A DNA stretch of 64,000 nt from Lucinisca nassula (GCA_963580285.1 OY757013.1:128771027-128835026); one strand, 5' to 3'; shown: positions 19,950-31,300, numbered from the stretch's first letter. The notes: generated by a model from the letters alone, not told the origin. Translations and numbers: made by a program.

Positions 19950-21011
19950 TAAGAGATGAGCCCCAAGGGGGTCGCTAAACTATTGGTTAAGCTCAACAGA
20001 TATAAGGTATCTGGACCGGATGACCTAAATGCCAGGGTGCTTAAGGAATATAGTGCTGGACTTTCTCCACTGCTAGCATTTATCTTCAATGAGTCACTTG
20101 CTAATGGGACTGTACCAGATGACTGGCAACAAGCAAATGTTACCCCGGTATATGAGAAAAGTGAAAAATTGAATGCTGCAAATTACAGATCTGTGTCGCT
20201 AACACGCATCTGTTGCAAAACCCTCATATATTATTAGCAACATTAACAAAAACACATAGCCTGTGAAAGTGTTCTTGCTGACAGTCAACCAAACGTATTG
20301 AGAAACTCAACTAGTTCAACTCTAACATGATGACGTTGTGAATAATATGGATGGGACCATAAACCATGGCCGAAAACAGACTGACTTGATAAACACGGGC
20401 TTCGCCGAGCCCTTTGACAGGGTACCTCACAGAAGACTATTGTATAAACTGGCCTACTATGGGATAAGATGATCCACTGGATTAGCGGATGGCTGTCTGG
20501 GCGCTCACAGTTGAACTTGACGGCCAAGAGTCCGATCCAGTCCCTGATTTATCTGGTGTTCCTGGGGCCGTACCTTTTCTAGGTTCAATAATGATCTCCC
20601 TGATAGCATCAGGTCATCTGTCCGCTTGTGTCCTTTATAGGAACATGTAATCTCTTCTGACAGTCGTTTTTACATCATGATAGCCTGGATCGACTAGCTA
20701 GCACAGTGGAAGTGGGGTTGGGGGTGGGGGCGAATGGCAGATGAAGTTCAATGTGCCCAAATATCATTCAGTAGAGGGTGTCACGACTTCTTCCGGACAA
20801 GCAGATTAAGTTTGATTATTCACTACACCAGCAAATTTTGGAGCATCAATTCGAAAAATATCTTTGTATCTCCATCACTGATGGTCTAGATTGGGGTCAC
20901 CATATTTCTGAGAATTCTGAGAATACGGCTATAGCAACAATGTGGGACTTTAGGATTTCTTAGACGTAATTTGATATTTGCATCTACGCAGACAAAGGGC
21001 GTTGCATATAA
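19950..21011 (+). pseudogene. Non-LTR retrotransposon reverse transcriptase relic
   Basis: Frames broken by several shifts spell successive parts of a non-LTR RT: 19956-20237 gives VSGPDDLNARVLKEY, FIFNESLANGTVPDDWQQAN and NYRSVSLT; about 20380-20450 gives AEPFDRVPHRRLLYKLAYYG; about 20550-20600 a degraded 'GVP..' turn; and 20778-20963 gives YSLHQQILEHQFEKYLCIS with WGHHISE. After 20963 come LRRNLIFAS and YKTLVCPQLEYASPIW. These resemble the CR1/jockey group. The YADD catalytic motif is not recognisable. No endonuclease region is visible upstream, so the copy is 5'-truncated and dead. Confidence 0.8.
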
Positions 21012-21096
21012 AACATTGGTTTGCCCTCAACTTGAATATGCATCACCCATTTGGCAAATGGGTGGTGCATATTCAAGTTGAGGGCAAACCAATGTT
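21012..21096. repeat. 41-bp-arm snap-back palindrome at the Naiad junction
   Basis: 21012-21052 and 21056-21096 are reverse complements with one mismatch, separated by GGC. The left arm is the end of the non-LTR relic (CAACTTGAATATGCATCACC); the right arm abuts the 3' end of Naiad copy 1 at 21097. Confidence 0.9.
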
Positions 21097-24043
21097 AAGT
21101 AGAAGTAAAACAAAGATCAGGAATTGATACAATTAACTTACTCCATCCATAAAAGACACCAAAGGGAAAGAAATACAAACATTAAGCGACCAGACCATAA
21201 TGGAAACCTAAACAAAGGAAGGCCATATGGACAGTTACTTTCCCACAAAATGGCCATGTGGCCATCCAAAATTAAAAGACACAAGTGATACACACAGTAA
21301 GTAACAAACAACAACATAAATAAATCGCCACAGAAGAGCCGCCTTGGAACGGTCAGTGGAAGATTTCCACTGGGGGGCTTAAATCGATTTTACGTGGCCA
21401 CAATCCTCGCCCTTACTTCCGTCGCGATTTAGACAAAAATTTGTTCAGTCCGCATGAAGGCCTCCTAACTCATCAGTGCAACATCTCCGTGAACACAGAA
21501 ATCAAAGAACCACAGAGGTGAGACAACGGTGAGGACTCGACAGCAAGAAACCACTGAAATGCTGGAGCAAAAAAAAACCAACAGTTAGACTCCGATGAGC
21601 CCGACCAGAGACAGAGCATCAGGCACCAACCAACATTATCTCTTTAATTTTCAATAAGCCTTTACGTTGGAGCCGTCATAGAATCTGAGGCCTGACCCAC
21701 CGGCGTGCAATTAAAGAGGGAAGCAAAGTTGCCAACCGTGATTGGGTTAACTACCATGCATGCAGTCTGTCGTATAATATCCATGTTGTACCCAATCTTT
21801 TTATATCGAAGAATGATTTTACGAAATTGGGTGCTGAAGTCATTGCGGTTATATATTTTTCTGAATTTATATACTAAGTCACCATAAAATTCGGGTTCCG
21901 ATAGACCTTGTTGCAGAAGAGATTTAAGTCCAATATTGAATTTTGAAATTAAATCAGAATGGCGTCTATAAAATTTTGAAAAGGCTTTGCGTAGTTTATG
22001 GTACCGATAACCCTGATTAAGGAGTTTAGCCGTTAATAATTTATTACGAGTGTTGAAGTCAGTTACATGACTACAAACTCTAGCAAATCGAATTAATTGC
22101 GAAATATAAACGCCATAGGATGGCGCACGAGGAACATCACCATCCAAAAAAGGAAAATTTACAATCTCAAAATCAAAGTCATCGCGTTTATCATAAATTT
22201 TGCACGAAACAAATCCATCTACAATAGATAGATGTAAATCCAAAAACGGGGCCTCTGTATCAGAAGAATTTGTTTTATTTAACTGAAGTTCTAGGGGGTA
22301 AATCTGACTGATCAAACCATCAAAATAGGTATTATCAATATTTAATAAATCATCTAAATATCTAGAAGTAGAGCTAAAAGCTTCAATAATTTCAGATTGG
22401 TTATCAATGGAAAGCGACAAAATGAAGTCTCTTTCATAACAATACAAGAACAGATCAGCCACAAGAGGTGCGCAATTAGTACCCATCGGAATACCCACAA
22501 TTTGTCTAAATAACTTAGTACCGAATCTAATATAAATATTGTCAAGTAGAAAGGTGAGGGCTTCACACACTTTCTGACATGACCAAAGTGTATAATTCTT
22601 ATGCTCTTTAGAAGTGAAAAATGAATTTCTGACATTACATGCAAGATAGAGAGAATCTTCTCTGTGAAAAGCCCATTCAATTAAATCATTAAGCTTTTCT
22701 TTTATAAGATTATGAGGAAGTGTAGTGTAAAGAGTGGAAAAATCGTAGGTAGACAGACTAGAAGCACGAAACTGTCTAGATTTCAATTTATTTAAAACCT
22801 CATTCGAATTTTTTATAGACCAAAACAGATTTCTTCCTGATGTTTCAAAGACTTTATCACAATATTTAATTACATGCGTTTTAATAGCAGTAAGACAGGA
22901 AGTTAATAATTTAGAAAGTTCAGTGGTAGTGCAAGAACTAGAATTTGCAATAAACCGTGCTTTGTAAGGTTTTTTATGAAGTTTTGGTAACCAGTATAGC
23001 GTAGGAAGCTTGTCTTGGCCTTCGTTAACACACACAGCAAACTTGGTGGCTGAAAGACAAACATGTTTATCTACTATAGCTCTCTCTTCAGCCAAAGGCT
23101 GAAGTTCATAGGCCTTAGTACCACCAAGCTCCTGCTTAAGCGTGTTAACATAGTGGAGCCGTCACACAACAACGACGTTGTTAGCGGCCTTGTCTGCAGG
23201 GGCCAAAACAAACTTCTTATGAAATTCTTGAATACCTAGTTTAAGATGACGTAAATACGTCTTGGGTTTAGGAGGTAATAAGTTAGTATTTTGAGAATAG
23301 AAAGAAATGCGTTTATTCACTAGTCTTAAAATACTTAGTTTCCAGTCCTTTAGGGCTTTACACTCAACATACTCTCGCTTACACCATCGATTACCGAATT
23401 CATTCAAGGAAGCAGCGATTTCATCTCTACATTTACTGAAATCCATTTTAGAAGGAAACCGATATTTCGGTCCTTTAGAAATTATATTTCTAATCCTAGA
23501 ATCAGGAATACTTTTAAAATTGCCAGTAATTACATGACCAGCAGCAGGATAGCAATACTTTGAGTTTTTACAATCACATGAATCAGGAGTATTAGTATCA
23601 ATATCAAGATCTGAAACAAGTTTATTGAAATTAAAAATGATAGATCTAACAGGTTTGTTACATTTATAGCAAATTATAGGTGTTTCAGTATTTTGAAAAT
23701 AAGCAGGAATGGAAGAAAGCACCGATCTCTCACGGAAGATACTGGGCAAGTCTATAAAATCCATGCCCTTATTAATGAAGGATATTTTGAAGAAATGACG
23801 TTTATGATTAATTTCAGAATCAATGTAAGGACGGAGAGTATGCTGAGTATAGCCTCTAGTTAAGAGAGCCGCATCATATAACTAATGAGAACTATCGTAG
23901 AATTTATTCGCCTCGGTGTCCAGAAGACGTAAAACAGAAACGGGTAATGAACTTAAAAATGAAAGCATAGAGTGGCGTCCATGATTTAATAATATAATTG
24001 ACAGTCACTTCAGTCTAGTATTGTTTCGTTTAAACGCACGTGA
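21097..24043 (-). mobile_element. Naiad-type Penelope-like element, copy 1 (5'-truncated)
   Basis: Read on the minus strand this copy runs from about 24043 to its 3' end at 21097. It holds the linker, CxC region and the whole RT, then a 560-bp 3' UTR. It lacks the GIY-YIG part: similarity to copy 2 starts at the equivalent of 28019. It inserted next to a dead non-LTR element. Confidence 0.9.
21662..24040 (-). pseudogene. Naiad RT (copy 1): in-frame UGAs plus one UAG nonsense
   Basis: One frame runs from about 24040 to TAA at 21662. It crosses UGA at 24005-24007 and UGA at 23162-23164, at the same places as in copy 2, and a TAG at 23882-23884 that replaces a glutamine codon of copy 2. The UGA at 23162 follows ADKAANNVVVV, where I expect a Cys, consistent with selenocysteine. 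The CxC linker is intact (DSCDCKNSKYC at about 23565-23600). RT motifs are clear: LYWLPKLHKKPYKARFI, TYDFSTLYTTLPHNLI, GIPMGTNCAPLVADLFLYCY and the catalytic RYLDDLL. From 23162 to 21662 the RT is undamaged, so only truncation and the TAG kill it. Expected activity: RNA-dependent DNA synthesis during target-primed insertion. Confidence 0.85.
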
Positions 24044-25165
24044 AAGATAGATACTTGACCCCTGCGACAGCTTCGATCCAGCATCAAAAATAAACATCAC
24101 ACAATAAAGCAGTCCTATAGTTGCCCTGAAGAATTCTTTCTTTCCTAGAACTATAAGAAGATAGTTGCCGGTGGCACGTCACTGACATTCAATCACCAGG
24201 ACCCTTACTTCCTCTCACTTTCGCCTTAACCCTAGGAGGGGACATACACGGTGTACGTTATATACACTCCAGATTTGCAGTATGAAAGCATACACAGCAA
24301 TCATGTAACTACGGTAGGGATCTTTAACCTGCACAGGGAATGACTCTTCCTGTAAAGGGGCCTCCCGTTTACGTCCCAAACCGAAGGACGGCGCACTTTA
24401 TGACAGTCATCCCTGCAAATGATGCCAATGGAGCGTGTTCACGGTGTATGATCATTCCACCTCTTTTGGTCCGCGTTGCAGACTTCCTTTGCGAAAAGCA
24501 CCACTTCCTTGTGAATGAAAATGATGGACAAGATTTCTGTAAGTTGGTTTGCCTTTATTTTTTGCGTGCATATTTACAGGACTGCTGTCTGTACCTGCGG
24601 AACTTTAAAGTGTTTTTTTTTTCAACTCAGAATCCAACGGATGTATCGCATTGTAGTGGTTACGCAAAAACATTACGAATTTGAGGGCTTGTGATTCAGA
24701 TTTCATCATAGGTTGTTGTTTGTCAGCTCAGAAATCAGACCCTAGGGCGAACATACAGTATCGAAAAGCTTGTGTAGGAAGTTTTCATTTGCTTTTATAA
24801 GATCTACGAGGTATTTGCAAATGATGACAAACGCTGATGTTTATTTAAAAAAGAGACAAATTCAGATTAAAGTAAGATGGACTGTGATGTACTCCTTGCT
24901 TCCAAAGGATAACTCTTTTTTAGAACATGTTCATATAAGCATGAAATAAAATATAATGTGAAAGCTGTCTGTGAATTGTAAAAATGCTGTATTTTCAAAA
25001 TTGCGATCTGTTTATGTTTTAAAAAAGACAGTTGTGACATCACAGCAGGTTAAATGTGTGACGTAAGTGGCAGCGCACCTAAGACCTGCACAAATAGTAC
25101 GTCGTTCGCAACTTTTCAATACCATACCGGCAAACGGATACGAGTAGCCACAATCTTCCTTTGCA
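24044..25165. other. Spacer between the two Naiad copies with a SINE-B fragment
   Basis: About 24240-24450 is an inverted fragment of the tRNA-derived SINE-B (CCGAAGGACGGCGCAC, CATCCCTGCAAATGATGCCA) lacking its head. About 24895-24945 is an inverted relative of the Polinton direct repeat at 10084-10162. No gene seen; the ORF at 24340-24684 is SINE sequence. Confidence 0.5.
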
Positions 25166-25300
25166 GCTCTGTGGTTAGTGCACTTGCCTCTGATGATATT
25201 GGTCCCGGTTTGATCCCCGCCAACGGTGATAAAATTTGGGTGTCGGAAATGCTCATTTGGCAGCATTTGCAGGAATAAATGCTAAAAGGGCACCATATTT
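25166..25300 (+). mobile_element. tRNA-derived SINE-B fragment (plus)
   Basis: Head TGGTTAGTGCACTTGCCTCT with box B-like GGTTTGATCCCC, then the SINE-B body truncated after about 130 bp, immediately followed by a second copy. Confidence 0.65.
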
Positions 25301-25315
25301 CCGTTCGGGATATAA

Positions 25316-25590
25316 ACATGGTAGCTCAGTGGTTAGTGCACTTGCCGCTGATGCTAGAGAACCCAGATTCGATCCCCTCGCAGCATGTGATAAATTTTCG
25401 GTGTCCGAACATGCTCCACTGGCATCAGTTGCAGAGATTAATATCACAAAGTGCACAGTCCTTCGGATCGTTAATTGGAGGCCCTCTGTGCATGGAGAAT
25501 TACAATTACTGTGCAGCATTTTATCCTGCAAATCTGGAGTGTACAATATTGCGAATTATGATCAAATGTGACGGATCGCAGTAATACTAG
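25316..25590 (+). mobile_element. tRNA-derived SINE-B copy (plus)
   Basis: Head GGTAGCTCAGTGGTTAGTGC, box B-like GATTCGATCCCC, body GTGTCCGAACATGCTCCACT through to AATGTGACGGATCGCAGTAA. Head and body match the inverted copy at 34215-34537. Confidence 0.75.
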
Positions 25591-25689
25591 GGAAGGGTTG
25601 GAGAGGGTAGGTAACTGGGGGTCTCACAGCTGTAATAACATGGTTAATACCATGTGGACTTTTTAAACTTTTTTGTTAATGCCGGTTGG

Positions 25690-25780
25690 TGCCTGATGCA
25701 CTGTCTTTTGTCGGGCCCGGCAACGAAAGCCAGAGGAAACATACTGTAAATTTGCGAATTTCGAACAGGCAGTCGATTCA
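25690..25780. repeat. Satellite fragment immediately left of the Naiad cluster
   Basis: CGGCAACGAAAGCCAGAGGA through CAGTCGATTCA is the end of a satellite unit identical in type to 31305-32660. The unit is cut here and resumes at about 31300 after the Naiad cluster. Confidence 0.75.
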
Positions 25781-26145
25781 AAGTAGAAGTAAAACAAAGA
25801 TCAGGAATTGATACAATTAGCTTACTTCACCCATAAAAGACACCAAAGGGAAAGAAATACAAACATTAAGCGACCAGACCATAATGGAAACCTAAACAAA
25901 GGAAGGACATAAGGACAGTTACTTTCCCACAAAATGGCCATATGGCCATCCAAAACCAAAAGACACAAGCGACACACACAGTAAGTAACAAACAACAACA
26001 TATATAAATCGCCACAGAAGAGCCGCCTTGGAACGGTCAGTGGAAGATTTCCACTGGGGGGCTTAAATCGATTTTACGTGGCCACAATCCTCGCCCTTAC
26101 TTCCGTCGCGATTTAGACAAATAATTTGTTCAGTCCGCATGAAGG
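25781..26145 (-). repeat. Inverted Naiad 3'-end fragment, left side
   Basis: From AAGTAGAAGTAAAACAAAG to GTCCGCATGAAGGCC it is the reverse complement of the terminal 365 bp of the pseudo-LTR (for example 26452-26815). Confidence 0.9.
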
Positions 26146-26815
26146 CCACATGCATGGTATTTAACCCAATCACGGTTGGCAACTTTGCTTCCCTCTTTAA
26201 TTGCACGCCGGTGGGTCAGGCCTCAGATTCTATGACGGCTCCATCGTAAAGGCTTATTGAGAATTAGAGAGATAATGCTGGTTGGTGCCTGATGCTCTGT
26301 CTCTGGTCGGGCTCATCGGAGTCTAACTGTTGGTTTTCTTTTGCTCCAGCATTTCAGTGGTTTCTTGCTGTCGAGTCCTCACCGTTGTCTCACCTCTGTG
26401 GTTCTTTGATTTTTGTGTTCACGGAGATGTTGCACTGATGAGTTAGGAGGCCTTCATGCGGACTGAACAAATTATTTGTCTAAATCGCGACGGAAGTAAG
26501 GGCGAGGATTGTGGCCACGTAAAATCGATTTAAGCCCCCCGGTGGAAATCTTCCACTGACCGTTCCAAGGCGGCTCTTCTGTGGCGATTTATTTATGTTG
26601 TTGTTTGTTACTTACTGTGTGTATCACTTGTGTCTTTTAATTTTGGATGGCCGTATGGCCATTTTGTGGGAAAGTAACTGTCCTTATGGCTTTCCTTTGT
26701 TAGGTTTCCATTATGGTCTGGTCGCTTGGTGTTTGTATTTCTTTCCCTTTGGTGTCTTTTATGGCTGGAGTAAGTTAATTGTATCAATTCCTGATCTTTG
26801 TTTTTCTTCTACTTT
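26146..26815 (+). repeat. 5' pseudo-LTR of Naiad copy 2
   Basis: Direct near-identical copy of 30290-30952. It begins in the last coding part of the RT (TTTAACCCAATCACGGTTGG) and ends TTTTTCTTCTAC. The ORF at 26595-26882 is merely this repeat read in frame. Confidence 0.9.
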
Positions 26816-27170
26816 GCATATCAGGGCTGTTTTGTTTGTGCCGTGTGGCGGCTGTAAAAGGTCTCCCCGTACATGCATTTAATGCTCTTATTTTTCCAAT
26901 CCTCAGGGATTGCTTATGCAATTGCTTTTTATTGTTCCATCAATTGACATCCTTTAGATACCTGTTGAAGGTCATTATTAAACCGATGTTCGTTCCTCGT
27001 TGTATAACAACTGCTTGTTTGACATCCCTGTACTTTAAGTAGACTAGGATGTTTTGTGGGCTTTTGTTGTACCTTCCTTCTATTCGAAGGAATCTTCTTC
27101 AGTAATTTTACTTAATAACCGGTATGAACATCGCTTTAGTTTTGACGGTATCACAACCTTATTAACCAAA
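26816..27170 (+). other. 5' untranslated region of Naiad copy 2
   Basis: Between the 5' pseudo-LTR and the first in-frame ATG. About 26838-26868 is an inverted version of the satellite core (GCGGCTGTAAAAGGTCTCCC). An in-frame TAG at 27045-27047 bars a longer N-terminus. Confidence 0.6.
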
Positions 27171-30100
27171 ATGAGTATTACAAATACATTTAAAATATCA
27201 ATATCACCCCTTAGGTTACACTCTGCTTCTTCTGTACGGATTCCCCATTCTATTAAGAACTTTAATACTATGTTGCCTTCGGTATTGGTTAGACCCTTAA
27301 ATCTGTCTTCTGTAACTTCAGTTAATCTCAAAGGAGCAGGCAATACCAATGTTTTTGGGAGTAGTCTTCGTATAAGACTATCTCCTCTCAAATCGCCCAT
27401 CCTTCGAAAATATACTAATCCGTGGAAAAGAAGTGGAATGTATCCTAGTATTTCTAAGTGCAATGCCAAGAGGTGCAGATGTTGTTCGCATTTAAGCACT
27501 GCGTCTACCGTTACTTCATCTGTAAACGGTAGACGCTTCTCTGTAGTTAACATGTCTGATTTGACATGACAGTCTACAGATTTAATTTATCTAATTACTT
27601 GATGTGCTGCAAACTGTAATATGCAGTACGTCGGTCAAACTAACCGCAAACTTAAAACTAGATTGAACGAGCATTATCGTAGAATGAGTAAGCCTAAGAA
27701 AACTGACACTTTCTTGTACCGTCACTTTCGACGTACAGGTCATTCTGTAAATAACATTGTTATACAACCAGTGGAAAAACTTTATTACGATGCAAATTTT
27801 ACATCTAGATTCAAAATAATCAAAAGACTTGAAGCTGAACTGAAATGGATTAAATTTTTACAGACCCCTTTTCCACTGGGATTTAATGACCACATTTATC
27901 ATGAGGGTAATATTTCCAGAATGCCGGACTTTGATATTTTCTCACTCCTGGAATGTCGAAAACGCAGAACTAGATCTCACGGCACCAGGAAAAATGGTAA
28001 CTTTAAACGTAAATCACGTGCGTTTAAACGAAACAATACTAGACTGAAGTGACTGTCAATTATATTATTAAATCATGGACGCCACTCTATGCTTTCATTT
28101 TTAAGTTCATTACCCGTTTCTGTTTTACGTCTTCTGGACACCGAGGCGAATAAATGCTACGATAGTTCTCATCAGTTATATGATGCGGCTCTCTTAACTA
28201 GAGGCTATACTCAGCATACTCTCCGTCCTTACATTGATTCTGAAACTAATCATAAACGCCATTTCTTCAAAATATCCTTTATTAATAAGGGCATGGATTT
28301 TATAGACTTGCCCAGTATCTTCCGTGAGAGATCGGTACTTTCTTCCATTCCTGCTTATTTTCAAAATACTGAAACACCTATAATTTGCTATAAATATAAC
28401 AAACCTGTTAGATCTATCATTTTTAATTTCAATAAACTTGTTTCAGATCTTGATATTGATACTCATACTCCCGATTCACGTGATTGTAAAAACTCAAAGT
28501 ATTGCTATCCTGCTGCTGGTCATGTAATTACTGGCAATTTGAAAATTATTCCTGATTCTAGGATAAGGAATATAATTTCTAAAGGACCGAAATATCGGTT
28601 TCCTTCTAAAATTGATTTCAGTAAATGTAGAGATGAAATCGCTGCTTCATTGAATGAATTCGGTAATCGATGGTGTAAGCGAGAGTATGTTGAGCATAAA
28701 GCCCTTAAGGACTGGAAACTTAGCATTTTAAAACTAGTGAATAAACGCATTTCTTTCTATTCTCAAAATACTAACGTATTACCTCCTAAGCCAAAGACGT
28801 CTTTACGTCATCTTAAACTAGGTATTCAAGAATTTCATAAGAAGTTTGTTTTGGCCCCTGCAGACAAGGCCGCTAACAACGTCGTCGTTGTGTGACGGCT
28901 CCACTGTGTTAACACGCTTAAGCAGGAGCTTGGTGGTACTAAGGCCTATGAACTTCAGCCTTTAGCTGAAGAGAGGGCTATAGTAGATAAACATGTTTGT
29001 CTTTCAGCCACCAAGTTTGCTGTGTGTGTTAACGAAGGCCAAGACAAGCTTCCTACGCTATACTGGTTACCAAAACTTCATAAAAAACCTTACAAAGCAC
29101 GGTTTATTGCAAATTCTAGCTCTTGCACTACCACTGAACTTTCTAAATTATTAACTTCCTGTCTTACTGCTATTAAAACGCATGTAATTAAATATTGTGA
29201 TAAAGTCTTTGAAACATCAGGAAGAAATCTGTTTTGGTCTATAAAAGATTCGAATGAGGTAAATTGAAATCTAGACATTTTCGTGCTTCTAGTCTGTCTA
29301 CCTACGATTTTTCCACTCTTTACACTACACTTCCTCATAATCTTATAAAAGAAAAGCTTAATGATTTAATTGAATGGGCTTTTCACAGAGAAGATTCTCT
29401 CTATCTTGCATGTAATGTCAGAAATGCATTTTTCACTTCTAAAGAGCATAAGAATTATACACTTTGGTCATGTCAGAAAGTGTGTGATGCCCTCACCTTT
29501 CTACTTGACAATATTTATATTAGATTCGGTACTAAGTTATTTAGACAAATTGTGGGTATTCCGATGGGTACTAATTGCTCACCTCTTGTGGCTGATCTGT
29601 TCTTGTATTGTTATGAAAGAGACTTCATTTTGTCGCTTTCCATTGATAACCAATCTGAAATTATTGAAGCTTTTAGCTCTACTTCTAGATATTTAGATGA
29701 TTTATTAAATATTGATAATACCTATTTTGATGGTTTGATCAGTCAGATTTACCCCCTAGAACTTCAGTTAAATAAAGGAAATTCTTCTGATACCGAGGCC
29801 CCGTTTTTGGATTTACATCTGTCTATTGTAGATGGATTTGTTTCGTGCAAAATTTATGATAAACGCGATGACTTTGATTTTGAGATTGTAAATTTTCCTT
29901 TTTTGGACGGTGATGTTCCTCGTGCGACATCCAATGGCGTTTATATTTCGCAATTAATTCGATTTGCTAGAGTGTGTAGTCATGTAACTGACTTCAACAC
30001 TCGTAATAAATTATTAACGGCTAAACTCCTTAATCAGGGTTATCGGTACCATAAACTACGCAAAGCCTTTTCAAAATTTTATAGACGCCATTCTGATTTA

Positions 30101-30388
30101 ATTTCAAAATTCAATATTGGACTTAAATCTCTTCTGCAACAAGGTCTATCGGAACCCGAATTTTATGGTGACTTAGTATATAAATTCAGAAAAATATATA
30201 ACCGCAATGACTTCAGCACCCAATTTCGTAAAATCATTCTTCGATATAAAAAGATTGGGTACAACATGGATATTATACGACAGACTGCATGCATGGTAGT
30301 TAACCCAATCACGGTTGGCAACTTTGCTTCCCTCTTTAATTGCACGCCGGTGGGTCAGGCCTCAGATTCTATGACGGCTCCAACGTAA
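27171..30388 (+). pseudogene. Naiad GIY-YIG endonuclease-RT polyprotein with four in-frame UGA codons and one frameshift
   Basis: From ATG 27171 one frame reads through UGA at 27567, 27600, 28050 and 28893 with no other stop until 29267. Domains in order: a Cys-rich pre-nuclease region (KCNAKRCRCCSHL), the GIY-YIG nuclease (MQYVGQTNRKLKTRLNEHYR from 27621, later LEAELKWIKFL with the catalytic Glu), a linker where the CxC has become RDC (about 28475-28500), then telomerase-related RT (GIPMGTNCSPLVADLFLYCY; RYLDDLL). UGA 27600 (LIYLIT-U-CAANC) and UGA 28893 (ADKAANNVVVV-U) sit at conserved-Cys positions, supporting selenocysteine decoding. A 7-bp deletion after 29260 (copy 1 has it intact) shifts the frame to 29264-30388, ending in TAA, so this copy is inactive. 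Nicks and copies RNA at insertion sites in the nucleus, by family knowledge. Confidence 0.88.
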
Positions 30389-30952
30389 AGGCTTATTGAG
30401 AATTAGAGAGATAATGCTGGTTGGTACCTGATGCTCTGTCTCTGGTCGGGCTCATCGGAGTCTAACTGTTGGTTTTCTTTTGCTCCAGCATTTCAGTGGT
30501 TTCTTGCTGTCGAGTCCTCACCGTTGTCTCACCTCTGTGGTTCTTTGATTTTTGTGTTCACGGAGATGTTGCACTGATGAGTTAGGAGGCCTTCATGCGG
30601 ACCGAACAAATTATTTGTCTAAATCGCGACGGAAGTAAGGGCGAGGATTGTGGCCACGTAAAATCGATTTAAGCCCCCCGGTGGAATCTTCCACTGACCG
30701 TTCCAAGGCGGCTCTTCTGTGGCGATTTATTTATGTTGCTGTTTGTTACTTACTGCGTGTATCACTTGTGTCTTTTAACTTTGGATGGCCGTATGGCCAT
30801 TTTGTGGGAAAGTAACTGTCCTTATGGCCTTCCTTTGTTAGGTTTCCATTATGGTCTGGTCGCTTGGTGTTTGTATTTCTTTCCCTTTGGTGTCTTTTAT
30901 GGGTGGAGTAAGTTAATTGTATCAATTCCTGATCTTTGTTTTACTTCTACTC
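30290..30952 (+). repeat. 3' pseudo-LTR / 3' UTR of Naiad copy 2
   Basis: Last about 100 bp of RT coding sequence plus a 560-bp 3' UTR ending TGTTTTACTTCTAC. A SECIS stem-loop would be expected here if the UGAs are decoded as selenocysteine; I could not identify one by eye. Confidence 0.85.
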
Positions 30953-31300
30953 CTAACTCATCAGTGCAACATGTCCGTGAACACAAAAATCAAAGAACCA
31001 TAGAGGTGAGACAACGGTGAGGACTCGACAGCAAGAAACCACTGAAATGCTGGAGCAAAAGAAAACCAACAGTTAGACTCCGATGAGCCCGACCAGAGAC
31101 AGAGCATCAGGCACCAACCAACATTATCTCTCTAATTTTCAATAAGCCTTTACGTTGGAGCCGTCATAGAATCTGAGGCCTGACCCACCGGCGTGCAATT
31201 AAAGAGAGAAGCAAAGTTGCCGACCGTGATTGGGTTAACTACCATGCATGCAGTCTGTCGTATAATATCCATGTTGTACCCAATCTTTTTATATCGAAGA
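30953..31300 (-). repeat. Inverted Naiad fragment, right side
   Basis: From CCTAACTCATCAGTGCAACA to ATATCGAAGA it is the inverted form of RT tail and proximal 3' UTR. It ends within RT coding sequence and joins directly to the satellite. Confidence 0.9.

Larger units (their letters stand above)
25781..31300 (+). mobile_element. Naiad-type Penelope-like element, copy 2, with pseudo-LTRs and inverted flanks
   Basis: Layout: inverted 3'-end fragment (25781-26145), direct 5' pseudo-LTR holding the RT tail and 3' UTR (26146-26815), body with GIY-YIG nuclease then RT (27171-30388), 3' pseudo-LTR (about 30290-30952), and a second inverted fragment (30953-31300). Pseudo-LTRs and inverted partial copies are characteristic of Penelope-like elements. 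N-terminal GIY-YIG before RT with a CxC linker identifies the Naiad clade. The whole cluster interrupts a satellite unit. Confidence 0.9.

Noticed and set aside
26595..26882. 95-aa ORFs at 26595-26882 and 30733-31020
   Set aside because: Both are the non-coding 3' UTR within the pseudo-LTRs; similarity is duplication, not protein conservation.
27080..27553. 157-aa antisense ORF across the Naiad N-terminus
   Set aside because: Shadow of the sense frame, which carries the recognisable Cys-rich and GIY-YIG motifs.
30389..30960. Candidate SECIS element in the Naiad 3' UTR
   Set aside because: ATGA words exist (for example near 30577) but I could not pair them into the required stem with an apical AA and a closing GA motif; left for a structure search.
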